A stretch of DNA of 64,000 nt, taken from assembly GCF_037975245.1 (NCBI RefSeq), contig NC_092569.1, forward strand, positions 31,068,668 to 31,132,667, in the 5' to 3' direction. Each line of letters opens with the position of its first letter. Position 1 is the first letter of the stretch. Shown here in pieces: positions 13,747 to 23,342 of this stretch. Source of the DNA: Apostichopus japonicus (lineage: Eukaryota; Echinodermata; Holothuroidea; Aspidochirotida; Stichopodidae). The position numbers and the translations under genes were made by a program. A model generated the notes under the pieces. It had not been told where the DNA came from, made no database searches, and worked only from the letters and a program-made list of their open reading frames with translations.

Positions 13747-14440
13747 TGTGTTTAAATATTAATACATATATACATTTGCTATGCATATGTATTTTGCATT
13801 CTGCCAGTTGTTTCAAAGCTCGACTTAAAACTGCTTCTTGTGTGATAATAAATAGACCTCTGTAACGGACTTAACAAGTTGATGTGCTGTTCACTAAAAA
13901 TTCATTGTTTTATTCTCTTAAATTTAAAGATGCAGTACAAAATTGGATACCAAACAAATGAACCATAATGTACTGTTAAACGGGGAGGGAATTTGCAAAA
14001 GAAAGTGTAATGGTGAATAAATACATGTAATCAAAGGAATTATCTGTGTACAAAATATTGACCAATAATGCAAAAAATATGTTTCAAAATGTTACTGTTG
14101 AACGAGCCGATAGCTGACTATAATCATAAGCATAATCCTAATATTTTCTAAGAACACACGTGGTAAAAAGTCAGCTCAGATGAACAGTTGGGTTACTTTA
14201 ATATGTAGAAAACACGAACAAGTGTTTTTTTTTTTTTTTTTAAATCGAAGTGAAAGAAATGCTAACTTCAAAATTTTTAACCAATGCAAAATTATACAAG
14301 TTAATAATAATTGACTGAATTTTAAGTTGAAAAATGAATTTGTTTTAATTAATGTTTCAGAGACTTACCCGAAATCCATTTGAGTTCAAAAGCAGCAATA
14401 CAGCTAAGACGAAAAAATGTTTTCTTCGGAGTTCTGCCAT
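1513..14440 (-). CDS. Locus A: secreted half-fibrinogen protein with a different C-terminal domain
   Basis: Spliced model on the minus strand: 14369-14440, 7883-7913, 6760-6932, 6093-6357, 4415-4640, 2355-2437, 1513-1640. The lengths (72, 31, 173, 265, 226, 83, 128 nt) sum to 978 and all phases agree, giving 325 residues: signal peptide 1-24, linker to about 34, N-terminal half of a fibrinogen domain about 45-180, then a domain I cannot name from about 181. The 5' exons match loci C and D closely; the three 3' exons have no counterpart there, so the C-terminus has been exchanged. I infer a secreted protein, possibly in recognition or immunity. Odd points: the microexon donor reads GA instead of GT, and the conserved Trp of the fibrinogen WDEY motif is Cys. 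It is therefore either a recently damaged gene or one using a splice I cannot see. Confidence 0.6.
2355..2437 (-). CDS. Locus A exon 6: middle of unnamed C-terminal domain
   Basis: Acceptor TTTACAG; donor proposed at A|GTAACT. It enters in phase 2, completing a His codon, and reads DIADTNDHGADYCELVGAP and then RDGDFSLD. The open frame runs on to a stop at 2278, but splicing at 2355 to the next exon keeps the phase and restores a sensible domain end. Confidence 0.55.
3617..4299. repeat. Pentanucleotide satellite with homogenised variant blocks
   Basis: About 680 bp of 5-bp units in long runs of single variants: acagt (about 3705-3740), gtagt, gtagc (about 3757-3800), atagt (about 3830-3950), atagc (about 3951-4043), atagt again (about 4044-4233), then acagc/acagt. 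The frames stay open only because the 5-mer variants lack stops on the minus strand. It lies in the last large intron of locus A. Confidence 0.97.
4415..4640 (-). CDS. Locus A exon 5: start of unnamed C-terminal domain
   Basis: Acceptor TACAG, donor GTGAGT, phase 1 to 2. After a serine-rich linker come NSWTEFSFRADNNW, a CHGSK segment, RALADGKIGQFVGVVLC and RYKLFLSDDL. I recognise this pattern only as that of an extracellular domain; I have no family name for it. The conserved GKIGQFVGVVLC stretch and the clean borders argue for a real exon. Confidence 0.6.
4803..5139. mobile_element. hAT-like MITE, copy 1 (337 bp)
   Basis: Ends are CAAGGGCGTAGGAA and TTCCTACGCCACTG, imperfect terminal inverted repeats. 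Flanks are ATCTCTAC (4795-4802) and ATCTATAC (5140-5147), an 8-bp target duplication with one mismatch. It is inserted in a degenerate TCTG/ATCC-rich microsatellite inside a locus A intron and has no coding capacity. A close relative is at 44965-45330. hAT and P elements both make 8-bp duplications; hAT is my preferred reading. Confidence 0.8.
6093..6357 (-). CDS. Locus A exon 4: middle of fibrinogen domain
   Basis: Begins VIQRRVDGSIGFNRT and continues through NGIGF, FLIGNEKLAHL and YDNFRIADEWGNYS, the standard second segment of a fibrinogen domain. CDEY replaces WDEY found in the other loci, a change at a normally invariant Trp. Acceptor CAG; donor G|GTTAG (phase 1). No C-terminal fibrinogen exon follows, so this domain is only a half. 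Confidence 0.8.
6760..6932 (-). CDS. Locus A exon 3: start of fibrinogen domain
   Basis: 57 codons plus 2 nt. Shows the usual start of a fibrinogen-related domain: NCHEMLNQC, SGVYLIKPD, a CDHNT segment and SGGWT at the 3' border, with donor GTAAAT. It enters in phase 1 and leaves in phase 0, like the matching exons of C and D. Confidence 0.8.
7883..7913 (-). CDS. Locus A exon 2: 31-nt microexon with broken donor
   Basis: The acceptor (CTCAG) and the 31 bases match the microexons of loci C and D and encode ISSCTRLNDS plus one base. The donor hexamer, GTAAGT in C and D, reads GAAAGT here (7882-7877). The exon carries the frame from phase 0 to phase 1, so skipping it would shift the reading frame of everything downstream. 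Confidence 0.6.
8243..8660. repeat. Rearranged internal duplication in locus A intron
   Basis: Block 8243-8369 is repeated at about 8536-8660. Between them, 8368-8535 is a near-exact copy of 7294-7458. The nested order (X, Y', X') within one intron suggests a template-switch or two-step duplication. No coding content seen. Confidence 0.8.
9206..11780. other. Intron 1 of locus A
   Basis: AT-rich, no supported exon. The stretch about 9880-10560 aligns by eye with 47570-48440 and 49590-50240 in locus C, so it is ancestral intron sequence shared by the paralogues. Confidence 0.6.
11784..11861. repeat. (TA)n microsatellite, about 39 units
   Basis: Uninterrupted TA run directly abutting the first 373-bp tandem unit. 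A second TA run (13698-13745) bounds the far end of the array. Confidence 0.97.
12085..12157 (+). tRNA. tRNA-like gene, unit 1, anticodon ACA
   Basis: 73 nt that fit standard tRNA numbering: acceptor GCGTCCA/TGGAGGC (G.G at 3-70), D stem GCCT/GGGT, anticodon stem TCCGC/GCGGG with loop GTACAGA, T loop TTCGAAT. The T stem has two mismatches (50-64, 51-63). A box TAGCCTAGTGG and B box GGTTCGAATCC are good Pol III promoter matches. T6 at 12163-12168 could terminate. ACA would read the Cys codon UGU, unusual for eukaryotes; the body resembles tRNA-Glu. Most likely a tRNA-derived (SINE-like) transcript rather than a working tRNA. Confidence 0.55.
12163..12168 (+). terminator. T6 Pol III terminator-like run (also in units 2-5)
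   Basis: Six T's begin 6 nt after the tRNA-like 3' end; repeated every 373 bp at 12536, 12909, 13282 and 13655. A run of T's on the coding strand ends Pol III transcription. Confidence 0.6.
12458..12530 (+). tRNA. tRNA-like gene, unit 2
   Basis: Same 73-nt sequence as unit 1, offset by 373 bp, with A box, B box and T6 run. Confidence 0.55.
12831..12903 (+). tRNA. tRNA-like gene, unit 3
   Basis: Same 73-nt sequence, offset by a further 373 bp. Confidence 0.55.
13204..13276 (+). tRNA. tRNA-like gene, unit 4
   Basis: Same 73-nt sequence, offset by a further 373 bp. Confidence 0.55.
13577..13649 (+). tRNA. tRNA-like gene, unit 5
   Basis: Same 73-nt sequence. The unit is cut off about 50 bp downstream, where its short TATATA stretch has expanded into a long TA run. 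Confidence 0.55.
13698..13745. repeat. (TA)n microsatellite at the 3' end of the 373-bp array
   Basis: Expansion of the short TATATATA tract present at the same place in every complete unit. Confidence 0.95.
14369..14440 (-). CDS. Locus A exon 1: signal peptide
   Basis: ATG at 14440-14438 opens 24 codons: MAELRRKHFF, a leucine-rich core (VLAVLLLL), then NSNGFR. The exon ends CGG before a perfect GTAAGT donor (phase 0). It is a basic n-region followed by a hydrophobic core, as in a secretory signal. Nearly the same exon occurs at 32134-32205 and 51489-51560. Confidence 0.8.
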
Positions 14441-15410
14441 CGTTACCAAATTAAAAGGAGAAATTCACACAAACTAAATGAGAGACTTGTTGACCTTCTG
14501 TGACAGTCAAAGAACTAAGGAAGGAGAAATCGTTACTCAAGGAAGGACCTTCATACGTACGGATGTCCATTAAATACATGTACATTAATGGCTAGTCACA
14601 TTCAAAATACACAAGATATGTTGTATGCAGTATAGTATGTCTCATATGAGCATCTGTTCATATAAGTGCCATTACTATAAATGGACAATTTTGGGCTAAA
14701 TTTTACTTAAAAAGTCTATTATTTCGAAATGGTAGTTAGATTTTTAGAACTCGAAAATCAAGTAAGAGAATACGACAAGAATGGTTATTTACATCGGAAA
14801 TATCAACGTATCTGTTCTTTGAACCATTATTTAATTAAATCAGTATATAGCATAGCATTGTATTTAGTGTTCCATATGTTTTAAAAAGCAGTAAGTCGAC
14901 TATGGAAGGTCGCTCGGATTCGAGCAATAGTTATATCAACCAGTAGCATCTCTCGAGTATCAAACGAATCGCAGAAACAGTATAATGCTGTACGCCTTTC
15001 AAAAGGGAGATTAATTATTCTTCGCGATGTGATCACAGTTTGCATGTGAATGGTTTTGACCCTTGTTTGATTGAAATTTAGGACAGTTAACATTAAGTTT
15101 GTTACAATAATAATTGTGTTTGTTTTCGCATTGTTTACAATATCACACATGCAGTGAACCGTAGAAGCGTTACAATGGCCCGTTTATGATCTGAAACGTG
15201 ATCTATCCATTCCTTGTAAACTTGATGAAGACCTTGGTTTTATTTGATTTTATTGAACTATGTTAACTGCTTAAAAACACTACAGATGTAATGAAAAAGG
15301 TCATATCTACAATTATCCGTAATTGCATGTATAGGTTACAATATGCTACACAACGCGGCACGCAACTGATACACAGAACGGTATCACAAACAGTATGATT
15401 TCACATGATC

Positions 15411-15729
15411 TACAATCCTCGACAAAAATGATGGGACAGTATGAGCAGCAACGAGCGATATTGGTTTAAGCGCACCCCTTCCCCCCGTTCAATGTTGTAG
15501 CCAAAAGCGCTCAGAAACTGCAACATTGATACGGGGAGTGGGGTGTCCCATCTATTTTTGTCGACGATTGAATCCTCGACAAAAATGATGGGACAGTATG
15601 AGCAGCAACGAGCGATATTGGTTTAAGCGCACCCCTTCCCCCCGTTCAATGTTGTAGCCAAAAGCGCTCAGAAACTGCAACATTGATACGGGGAGTGGGG
15701 TGTCCCATCTATTTTTGTCGACGATTGTA
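15411..15729. mobile_element. Two tandem fold-back MITEs, Tc1/mariner-like
   Basis: Two identical 157-bp copies (15414-15570 and 15571-15727). Each begins CAATCCTCGACAAAAATGAT and ends with the complement of a very similar sequence; internal arms (CAATGTTG and CAACATTG regions) pair too, so the whole copy folds into a long hairpin. The pair is bounded by TA on both sides, a Tc1/mariner-type signature. The paralogous flanks near 34215 and 53073 lack it. No coding capacity. Confidence 0.75.
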
Positions 15730-15751
15730 GCCACGTAGCACTGTTTAATCT

Positions 15752-16097
15752 GATGACATCAAAAGGAAATAAATAATGAAGTATCAGTAAATTATGCTAT
15801 CTGATGCTTACTACACTAAAACTAAAGCGTATTATGATAGACCTTAACGATTATCTGTGCAGAAAAATCAGAGTTTATACTTAGTTAAAGAATTTAATTA
15901 CGTCCATACACCTTCCTAACATAAAGTATTAGCGGTATGTGACCAAACTGCATTCAATCAGTGGCGACAGAGGATCATAGCTAAGTATTTGTACGACGAG
16001 TTTACTTCAAACGTTCCAATCGTTATTTCCTGTAATTTAGTAGATTTCTATTCTCATTTTTTTTCTGAGAATAAAGCTTGTTTCGGGGTTAACGCCT
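15752..16097. repeat. Direct repeat flanking the Penelope-like element, left copy
   Basis: About 345 bp nearly identical to 18565-18914; both begin at the ATGACATCAAAAGGAAATAA region and end near TTTCGGGGTTAA. It is native 5'-flank sequence of the gene array (compare 34245 and 53103), duplicated on either side of the retroelement. Confidence 0.85.
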
Positions 16098-16305
16098 TTT
16101 AAAAAAAAAAAAAAAAAGAAGAAAGATATGAAATGGGGTTGTAGGCGGTTTTACACTATCTAACGCAACGTAGTAGCCAAGAACCTGAAGTATTTTTAAG
16201 GGAGGGCCCGAAGAACATGAACTTATAGCATGCTCCTCATGGTGAAACATAATTGCACCTATTAGGTGAATTGAGTGTACTTTTAATAGTAAGAAAGACT
16301 AGCGT

Positions 16306-16378
16306 AGGTTCTTATGACCAACTAGACCGGTTTCTGCTCTCAACTTTTATAGGAGGAGCTTCATCAGTAGTAAGCCTT
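16306..16378 (-). ncRNA. Hammerhead-ribozyme-like motif downstream of the Penelope-like RT
   Basis: On the minus strand: CTGATGA (16367-16361), a GCTC...GAGC stem II, GAAA (16334-16331 plus the preceding base), then ACCGGTC ending at 16325. The bases before CTGATGA (ACTA) pair with those after the cleavage site (TAGT), forming stem I of a type I hammerhead. Stem III would be the very short palindromic ACC/GGT, as in the dimer-acting hammerheads reported from Penelope-like elements. An A.A pair at 10.1-11.1 weakens it. Confidence 0.55.
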
Positions 16379-16587
16379 TGAATATTTTATATTCGGCATG
16401 AGCGTCTCGTTCTCAAAATGCAGCTATTTTCTGTGCACGAGTTTTTATGGACTCATAGTGCATCTATAAGAGCATCTAAAAGAGCTTCGTGTGAACCTTG
16501 AGTCAGCTGATTCTTCGTTAGTACGAAACCTTGAGTTACCAAGTAAATCTTTGAGATTTGGGGCCTTTTTTATAGGCAAGAATCGGT

Positions 16588-17628
16588 TCATTTGGAAACA
16601 GTTTGGATAATTCCGCGTGTTGCGAAATTAAGTGCCAATGTTTCAAAAGTGCTTTTTTTCAAATGCGTGGTTTTGATGTTGGGTGTGTAGGTAAGTTTGA
16701 ACACCAGTGGTGGTTCCTTTTGTTTAGTATTGGTAGTGAGGTATTGCCTACGGTTTTCAAACTTTATGCCTTTAGCGGCTGTGGCAATTTCCTCTTTCTT
16801 ATAGTTACGGAGTAACAGTTTCTCTGTGAACGCATTCTTTTTCTCTAAGAAGTCAGTCTCGTTGTTACAGAGACGTGCGTATCGTAATATTTCCCCTTTA
16901 ATGAAGCCTTTAAAAGTGGCAAGTGGGTGTGCAGAGTTCCTGTCGAGGTGTTGGAAGGTTTCCGTGGGTTTGGTGTGGACTTTAGTGTCTAATGACCCAT
17001 TGGTTTCGAACCTTGTACCTTTGAAGATTTTCAAATCTAGGTATGTTACCTCGGTGTTTGATATTTCTACCGTAAACTTTAAGAAGCGGTGAATTTCATT
17101 CAACCTTTTTACCAGGTGTTCAAGTTCCTGATGTGTACCGTCGTAGAGCAATAGAATGTCATCTCTATAGCGGAGCCATTTTAAGATTTTATTATCTGTC
17201 GGTAAAATCTGGTTTTCAAGTCTATGCATGACGATATCGCAGATTTCCGGAGAGGCTTGGCTACCCATGGCGCAACCGATCTTTTGTAGATAGAATTGGT
17301 TATTGAACTCGAAACAGTTTCTTGTTAAGATGAGTTCAATTAGTTTGCGCATGGATATGGAAGATATTTTATTTATTCCATATTCGCTTTGTTCCGTCTT
17401 TTCATAGACTTCTTGACATATATCTAATGCCTCCTCTTGGGGAGTATTGGTATACATGGCGACGACATCGAGTGTAGCGAGTACTACCGTTTTTGGTAAC
17501 GGGGTGGCTTCCAAAATTTGCAGAATGTGATTTGTGTATTTCACATAAGTGCTTTGTTTTATTACAATAGGAAGCAAGAAATAGTCCACAAATTCCGATA
17601 TTTTTTTCGGTCGGTGATCCGTTTCCAC
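16588..17628 (-). pseudogene. Penelope-like RT, catalytic part
   Basis: 346 open codons containing RT motif A (LDVVAMYTN), the GCAMGSQASPE block and the DD of YRDDI, where Arg replaces the more usual Ile. The C-terminal thumb region (YLDLKIFKG, KPTETFQHLD) is kept. The frame breaks at both ends. A GIY-YIG domain, if ever present, is missing. Confidence 0.85.
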
Positions 17629-18268
17629 TTATTATCGGTCTACCGGCAAATTTTGAGTTAGCCGGGGGTGCTTTATAAATTTTTGGTAGCACATATATGA
17701 CCGGTGTGCGGATCTTGTGGCTATATGGTGACAAGTACTCGAAGGTGCTTTTATCGATCTCTTTTGCAGAGAACATATCAATTAGTGTTTCCTGGACTAA
17801 ACTTTTAGTTAGAAACGTCATATCACTTTTTAACTTTTCGTAGTGGTGACTAGCTAATTGCCTTTCAATTTCGGCTTGATAGTCTGAGTGATTTAATATA
17901 GCATTGCCTCTACCTTTATCGAAGGGTTTGACAATAATAGAACGGTCGTTTTTAATTGCATTTAGTGCAAAACGTTCCGCCTTATGCGTGTGGCTATTGG
18001 CGTTTCGGATAGTAACACTTGCCAATTCGGTTTGTGTTGCTTCCACAAAGTCCTCTAGGTTTTTATTAAAAGTCATGTTAGGTGACCATGTAGAGGGTAG
18101 ACGGAATTTTGTAATCCCTTTTTGCATTTTATTCTGCATGATGAAGCGGATTCTCATTTTTCTTTTTAGGTCTTTTAATGACTTGAGAAGATCACTTCGT
18201 TTAGGTTTTACTGGAGTTGCTATGAACTTCAGACCTTTTCCCAACGCAATAAACTCTATATTGGACAT
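17629..18268 (-). pseudogene. Penelope-like RT, N-terminal part
   Basis: Open in a different frame from the catalytic part. Carries GKGLKFIATPVKPKRSDLL, PFDKGRGNAIL and the GRPIISGNGSPTE block, which should run straight into EFVDYF in the next piece. A single frameshift in a short A-run near 17630 separates them. Confidence 0.8.
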
Positions 18269-18564
18269 GTTTCTGTCTGATTCTTTACGAACTTTTTTAG
18301 TGTTTCTGCTTCTTTTCGAAGATTTTGGGCTTTTGAGTGACTACGTATAGTCTGTAGCTCCCTGTTGGTGGTGCGGAATTTTTAGGAGCTTTTATTAGCT
18401 TTCACTGAACGGACATATTTGCGTCTTTTAGATGACGATGAGAGAGGTTGAGAGAGAGAAAGTACATTTTGCATGTTGGAGGAGAGGAAAGTAGCTCTTT
18501 CTGGAAAATTTGTTGGCCCTAAAAAGGGCCGTTTTTCTCGAGCAACTCCTACTTCTACCTTTTA

Positions 18565-18914
18565 TGACATCAAAAGGAAATAAATAATGAAATATCGGTA
18601 AATTATGCTATCTGATGCTTACTACACTAAAACTAAAGCGTATTATGATAGACCTTAACGATTATCTGTGCAGAAAATCAGAGTTTATGCTTACTTAAAG
18701 AATTTAATTATGTCCATACACCTTCCTCACATAATTATTAGCGGTATATGACCAAACTGCATTCAATCAGTGGCGACAGAGGATCATAGCTAAGTATTTG
18801 TACGACGAGTTTACTTCAAACGTTCCAATCGTTATTTCCTGTAATTTAGTAGATTTCTATTCTCATTTTTTTTTTCTGAGAAGAAAGCTTGTTTCGGGGT
18901 TAATGCCTTTTCAA
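18565..18914. repeat. Direct repeat flanking the Penelope-like element, right copy
   Basis: Counterpart of 15752-16097, with a few substitutions and small indels. After it, 18915-19690 is AT-rich with no supported feature. Confidence 0.85.
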
Positions 18915-19689
18915 AACAAACAAATATATTGCTTTTCAAGATAGAAAGAAGTTTATAAATATGTCTATAGCTACATGTGTTTTTCTTTAGTAAGAACCGT
19001 TTTGAAATGTGTGTATCGTAATTTTGATATACTATTTTTTCTGTCTTTTCTATTTTTCTTTACTTTTAACCTAACAATATATCTATCGTTCAATCATGCG
19101 ATTGATAATTTCTTGGCTTAAAAGGATATAACCGACTATTGATTATAGCTCAAGACAGATCCACATAGGAGCAAAAGTTTAAAGAGTAACTTAAGGCAGA
19201 ATTATTGATGTAAAACAAATTGCAATTGCTTTTTGTGATTTTAAGATACTCTTTAAAATATTCTAAATCTCTCCAAGATAGTGGGTTGGTTCTAACTGTT
19301 CAAAAATAAATATTTATTATTAATCCATTGTTTCATCAATAGTAACAGCTCATTCCGTTTTAACATCATATCATCAACAGAACATCTTTGGATGACATTC
19401 TATATAATTCGTCATGGTTATTGTGGCAATCAAATTCGTATGTTTTTTAATTAAGTTTTCTTGTAATTGACAAACTGTTTGATGGAATAGGATGTCCAGC
19501 CATTTTAATTGATGAGCCGCGAAGAATTTAAAGGGTCAGTACTCATCAAAAGTGACACATAAATACAACCTGGATATAGATAAGAGTGAATCGCAACAAA
19601 TTAAAACGTATCAACATCATGTGTGTGTTATCTTAACACTGTCAATCAAATAAACTCTAAATATGATCATTGCTTTTTTACACAATGAT

Positions 19690-20220
19690 AACATACATTT
19701 CCGCCATTTATGTCTGTTGTACATCAGCTTTGTGTGCTTTGTGGAAGATAGACAGTATCAGAAATATGCTAGATCAGAGCGCAACTGAAAAACTTATTTA
19801 TGCTTTAATTACTTCCCGCCTTGATTATGCAACAGTTCAATTTTTGGCCTAACTTCACAGGAAGTCAAAAATTACAGCACATTCAAAATTATGCTGCCCG
19901 CCCCGTTACAAGAACAAATAAATTTGAGCATATACCACCCATTTTCAAAGATCTTCATTGGCTTTATGTCCAGCAGTGCGTTACTTTTAAGATTTTATGT
20001 AATACACATAAAATTCTTCATAGTGTAGCACCGGTCTACCTGGAGGAGCTTGTGACGTAATAGTTTCTATGGTGAGCGTGCTATTTCGACCTGTGCACCA
20101 CGCCTATGGAATAAGCTTCCACATTAACTTACCTTTGTGGACGATTTTTATCTTTTTAAATCTAAATTGAAGACTCATCTCTTTGAAGCGTATTTTAATC
20201 AGAATTGTTTATGTATTGAT
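19690..20220 (+). pseudogene. CR1/Jockey-type LINE, 3' end of the reverse transcriptase
   Basis: Three frames carry consecutive pieces of a non-LTR RT C-terminus: EKLIYALITSRLDYA (to 19852), then LQHIQNYAARPVT, PPIFKDLHWLYVQQCVTFKI and VAPVYLEELV (19821-20060), then a YGERAISTCAPRLWNKLP and FKSKLKTHLFEAYF segment (about 20068-20200). This order is typical of CR1/L2/Rex-like LINEs. At least two frameshifts and one stop; 5' part missing. Confidence 0.85.
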
Positions 20221-20224
20221 TTTG

Positions 20225-22079
20225 TACACAGTATTCTTATTCTTGTATCAGAAAGTTTAGCTTTTCTAATGTTTACTGAATTTGATAATTTTATTTCATT
20301 GCTTGCAATTTATATGCTGTGCGACCCGTTGAGATGTTAATACATGTAACGCGCCTTTTAAGAATATATTTACATTACACAACATAAAATTCACGCATAA
20401 GCTTTTGCAAACCTCTGAATTATCGTAAATTTGGATCACTTTAAACCAATTTGCCACAAACTTTACTTGGAATAATTACCGTATCTTATTTCCATGTCAA
20501 TAAGTTGCCGACTGAACCTAAAGGTCTGTATTGTCCCTCACTGTAACGCTGGTAAGCGGTGGCACATACACTGGTGCCACTGTTGTATCAATGGACTTAT
20601 TCAGTTTTCCCGTTTTAAGGCTTATCTCGTACTATTCATTATTCCTACCTTTATATAAATTAAAACTACTTTCATAAGTTCACCGCATTTACTAATGTTA
20701 CCTCCGCCAATAGAACACACATACTACTTGTTATTTAGGCATAACTTATGAAAAAAAGAACCGGCGATAAAGATTGTGGTAATTTGGTACATGCTGAGCT
20801 ATATCAAATTTAATGCTTCACCTAATAATCAGTAAATATGAATACTTAGTAAAGCAATATATTACTTTGTCCAGATACATTTCGTGTTAGTATTAAAGTG
20901 AGTTGTCATAAGATCTTGTGATGTTTTTTATAAAATTAACTCAAAGAAAATGTTTGTGTTATTGGATTTCTTTTTCAACAATGAATTAACATTAATGTTT
21001 AGGCCTGCTCAAAAGAGTCAATGTCATCATTGATGTAGCCTTAAAATTATTTTCAAAAATTTAGCAAAGTTTGAAGGTGAATATCCTGATAACACAAACG
21101 GTTACGAACATATTAAGCATTCATGTTTTTTTTTCTTGAACGCGAGTGATCAGGTCAAAAGAACTGCCTAACGTAATCCTTTAGGACACATCCTGTATAT
21201 TTTATGGGATTTACAATATTTCATATTTTCTGTGGTACTGTTGTAAAATTACACTACAATGTACGTGCATGTGTTTCTAAATGACATGACTGTTACTGCA
21301 TGCTGAAAAGCCATATAACACTACGCTGTTATATTAAAATCCCATTTAATCCAATCCTACCCTAATGAAATAACGTTATGTTCTCCCTACCATGAAACTT
21401 AAGTATGGAAGAAGTTAACACCCTTTATAGATCATAATAATGACTAAAATTTCTATTCAACAATTATACTAATAGAGAAAAGAAAAACATGCGAAGACAT
21501 TGAAAACAATTATGTCTACACATTCAATGTAACAGTTTGGCTACACGAGTACGTTTCGTGTTTAAATTAAAGAGCCCCCTCTATTTACTTCTGGAGGGTT
21601 TACATGTCAGAGCCATCATCCCGTGCTTTTAATTGATAATAGTTTAATCAACGTATTCCTATAAATACTTAAACAACATTCAACACATTATTAACGTAAT
21701 CACTTATTTCATATTTTAAGTTGTCGGAATCTTATAAACGTTCCAGCGGTCTTCCAAAAATTCCCCCTTTCGGCTATGTTATTTTTATTTTTAATGAAAT
21801 TTGTAGTTTCCCAGGCTATTCAATTTGCCTTTCTTTTCTAAGATTGACAAAGTCTGAATGAAAGTGCAAGGTTGATATGATATATCAACAAAAGGTACGA
21901 GACTGTAGGCAAGAGGTCTAGTACATACATTAGTAACTGCACTATATTTGTAACATGACCTGTGTATGTGTACGAGTAAAAATCCTATATTGTGATTACG
22001 ACTACAGGTAGTTATGCTAGAATGATATTACGTAATAACTACAAGTCTGCGTATGATTGCCATTTAGCACAATACATAC
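20225..22079. other. 3' flank of locus B, lacking the expected last exon
   Basis: No supported gene. About 21240-21600 resembles 36340-36660 (flank of the array), and about 21880-22040 resembles the sequence just after the penultimate exon in C (41410-41640). In C and D the last fibrinogen exon lies between such regions; here the two homologies nearly abut, so it appears deleted. Confidence 0.6.
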
Positions 22080-22341
22080 CAGCATTTCCACTGTAGCCAC
22101 CCAATGACAGTCGGTATTTGTCTCTCTCGTTACTGATACTGAAATATGAATAACTGCTGTGGTATGTCGATCCTTCCGTGTTTGTCTTTTCTATTAGGAG
22201 TTGGTAGGATTTTTGGTTTCTCAATTTGTATATTTTATCGTTGCCAATCCAATGATCTCCTGTTGGAATTCCAAACCCATTGTTGTACTCATTCCAGTTT
22301 CGATAAAAGCTGACGGAACTACTTGTACGTCGTTGCAAAAT
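22080..22341 (-). pseudogene. Locus B second fibrinogen middle exon
   Basis: 262 nt, open: ILQRRTSSSVSFYRNWNEY, GFGIPTGDHWIGNDKIY, YSYFSISNERDKYRL, GGYSGNAG, then a GTATGT donor. The last exon it should splice to is not in the window. Confidence 0.8.
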
Positions 22342-22584
22342 CTACAAAGGGAATCAAACAGTTTATATATTGCAAGTGAGTAATATATGAAATGTCTCAT
22401 TGTACTACAATAAGTAAGATAAATTAATTGGTGAAGGTCAATAATCAGATTTGTTTTAAACTGATAGAAAGATGGATCAATTTAATTAGATAATGCTATG
22501 ATTCACTTCTAATGTTAGTGAACGAAGTCCTTTCATATAAGAAAATAAATGTTAAAGCATTTGCTTGTCAATGGCTAAACTCAC

Positions 22585-22883
22585 TGTCCATCCCCCACTA
22601 GACAATTCACAAAAAACTTCAAACCCGGAGCTTCTAGGGGGATAAATGGTATATTTCTCGTTATTTCTTCTACCCGCTGTGTAAAGATCAGAACAATCTC
22701 TTGGTCCACTGCGGGTACATGTAACACCATCACCTTCAAACCATTCGTTACAGTAACATCTACGGACATCATTCCGCTCCTCGCAGGAGCGTCTGCACTA
22801 CAACTGTACCTCTCACTTGTTGATAAGCTACTGTTGCAGGTTATTCGTAAGGAACAGTCAGAATTAATGTATGATTCACCTTC
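22585..22883 (-). pseudogene. Locus B EGF plus fibrinogen-start exon, frameshifted
   Basis: Matches 42202-42501 but is 299 nt instead of 300. One base is missing near 22788, just where C reads ADATC, so the EGF frame is lost and the fibrinogen start lies in another frame. Borders (CAG and GTGAGT) remain. Confidence 0.8.
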
Positions 22884-23132
22884 CTGGAAAGATAAATGTT
22901 AGACGACATATTCCAAAGGTAGTAAAATATATGTTAATTTGTTACAGTTTTAACGACTTTTGATGTAACACTGGATTAAAACTAAGATACGGTCATGAGC
23001 GTTTTAAATATATTAGGTAACATTCATCGTTCTGGGTGTATCATAATTGCGTTGCCATATCTATGTATTTTCGAATAGTCTAAATGAATTACAGGCAAAG
23101 AGTTTAAGATACCCTTAAAGAATCGTACTGAC

Positions 23133-23342
23133 CCTCACTACCATTCTTTTGGCAGCAACGAAGCAGTTGTGGGTGCACGTTATTCCGTCTCCTTGGTAGT
23201 TTTGATTGCAGTAACATTTACGTACACCGTTCCTTTCATCACAGGTTGCGTGATCACTACACTGGAATCTCGCGTCTATAATATGGCTGTTACTACAAGT
23301 TGATCTTAGTGTACATCTTGAATTGATGTAAAACTCGCCTTC
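23133..23342 (-). pseudogene. Locus B additional EGF-like exon
   Basis: 210 nt, 70 open codons, phase 0 at both ends, acceptor TTAG, donor GTCAGT. Pattern: INSRCTLRSTC, FQCSDHATCDERNGVRKCYC, YQGDGITC. A symmetrical phase-0 exon absent from loci C and D, so it could be gained or lost without frame damage. Confidence 0.75.

Larger units (their letters stand above)
16100..18563 (-). mobile_element. Degenerate Penelope-like retroelement
   Basis: Minus-strand reverse transcriptase in two main open pieces, 18268 to about 17630 and 17628 to 16588. The N-terminal region has GLKFIATPVKP, DKGRGNAIL and LPKIYK...GRPIISGNGSPTE. After a frame change in an A-rich run near 17630 come ISEFVDYFLLPI, motif A TLDVVAMYTNTPQEEA, IGCAMGSQASPEICDI, the catalytic YRDDI, and HP..TFKGFIKGE..RYARLC. 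These are Penelope-like signatures. Two more frame changes near 16600 lead into an LAYKK...NLKDLL segment. No GIY-YIG endonuclease is visible. Upstream, 18350-18540 is coding-like but contains a stop. The catalytic Asp residues remain, but the element is dead. Confidence 0.9.

Noticed and set aside
11958-13755. Five identical 111-codon plus-strand open frames
   Set aside because: They simply track the 373-bp tandem unit and run through the tRNA-like sequence; no domain, no codon signal.
16603-18350. Plus-strand frames of 70-148 codons
   Set aside because: Antisense shadows of the Penelope-like reverse transcriptase.
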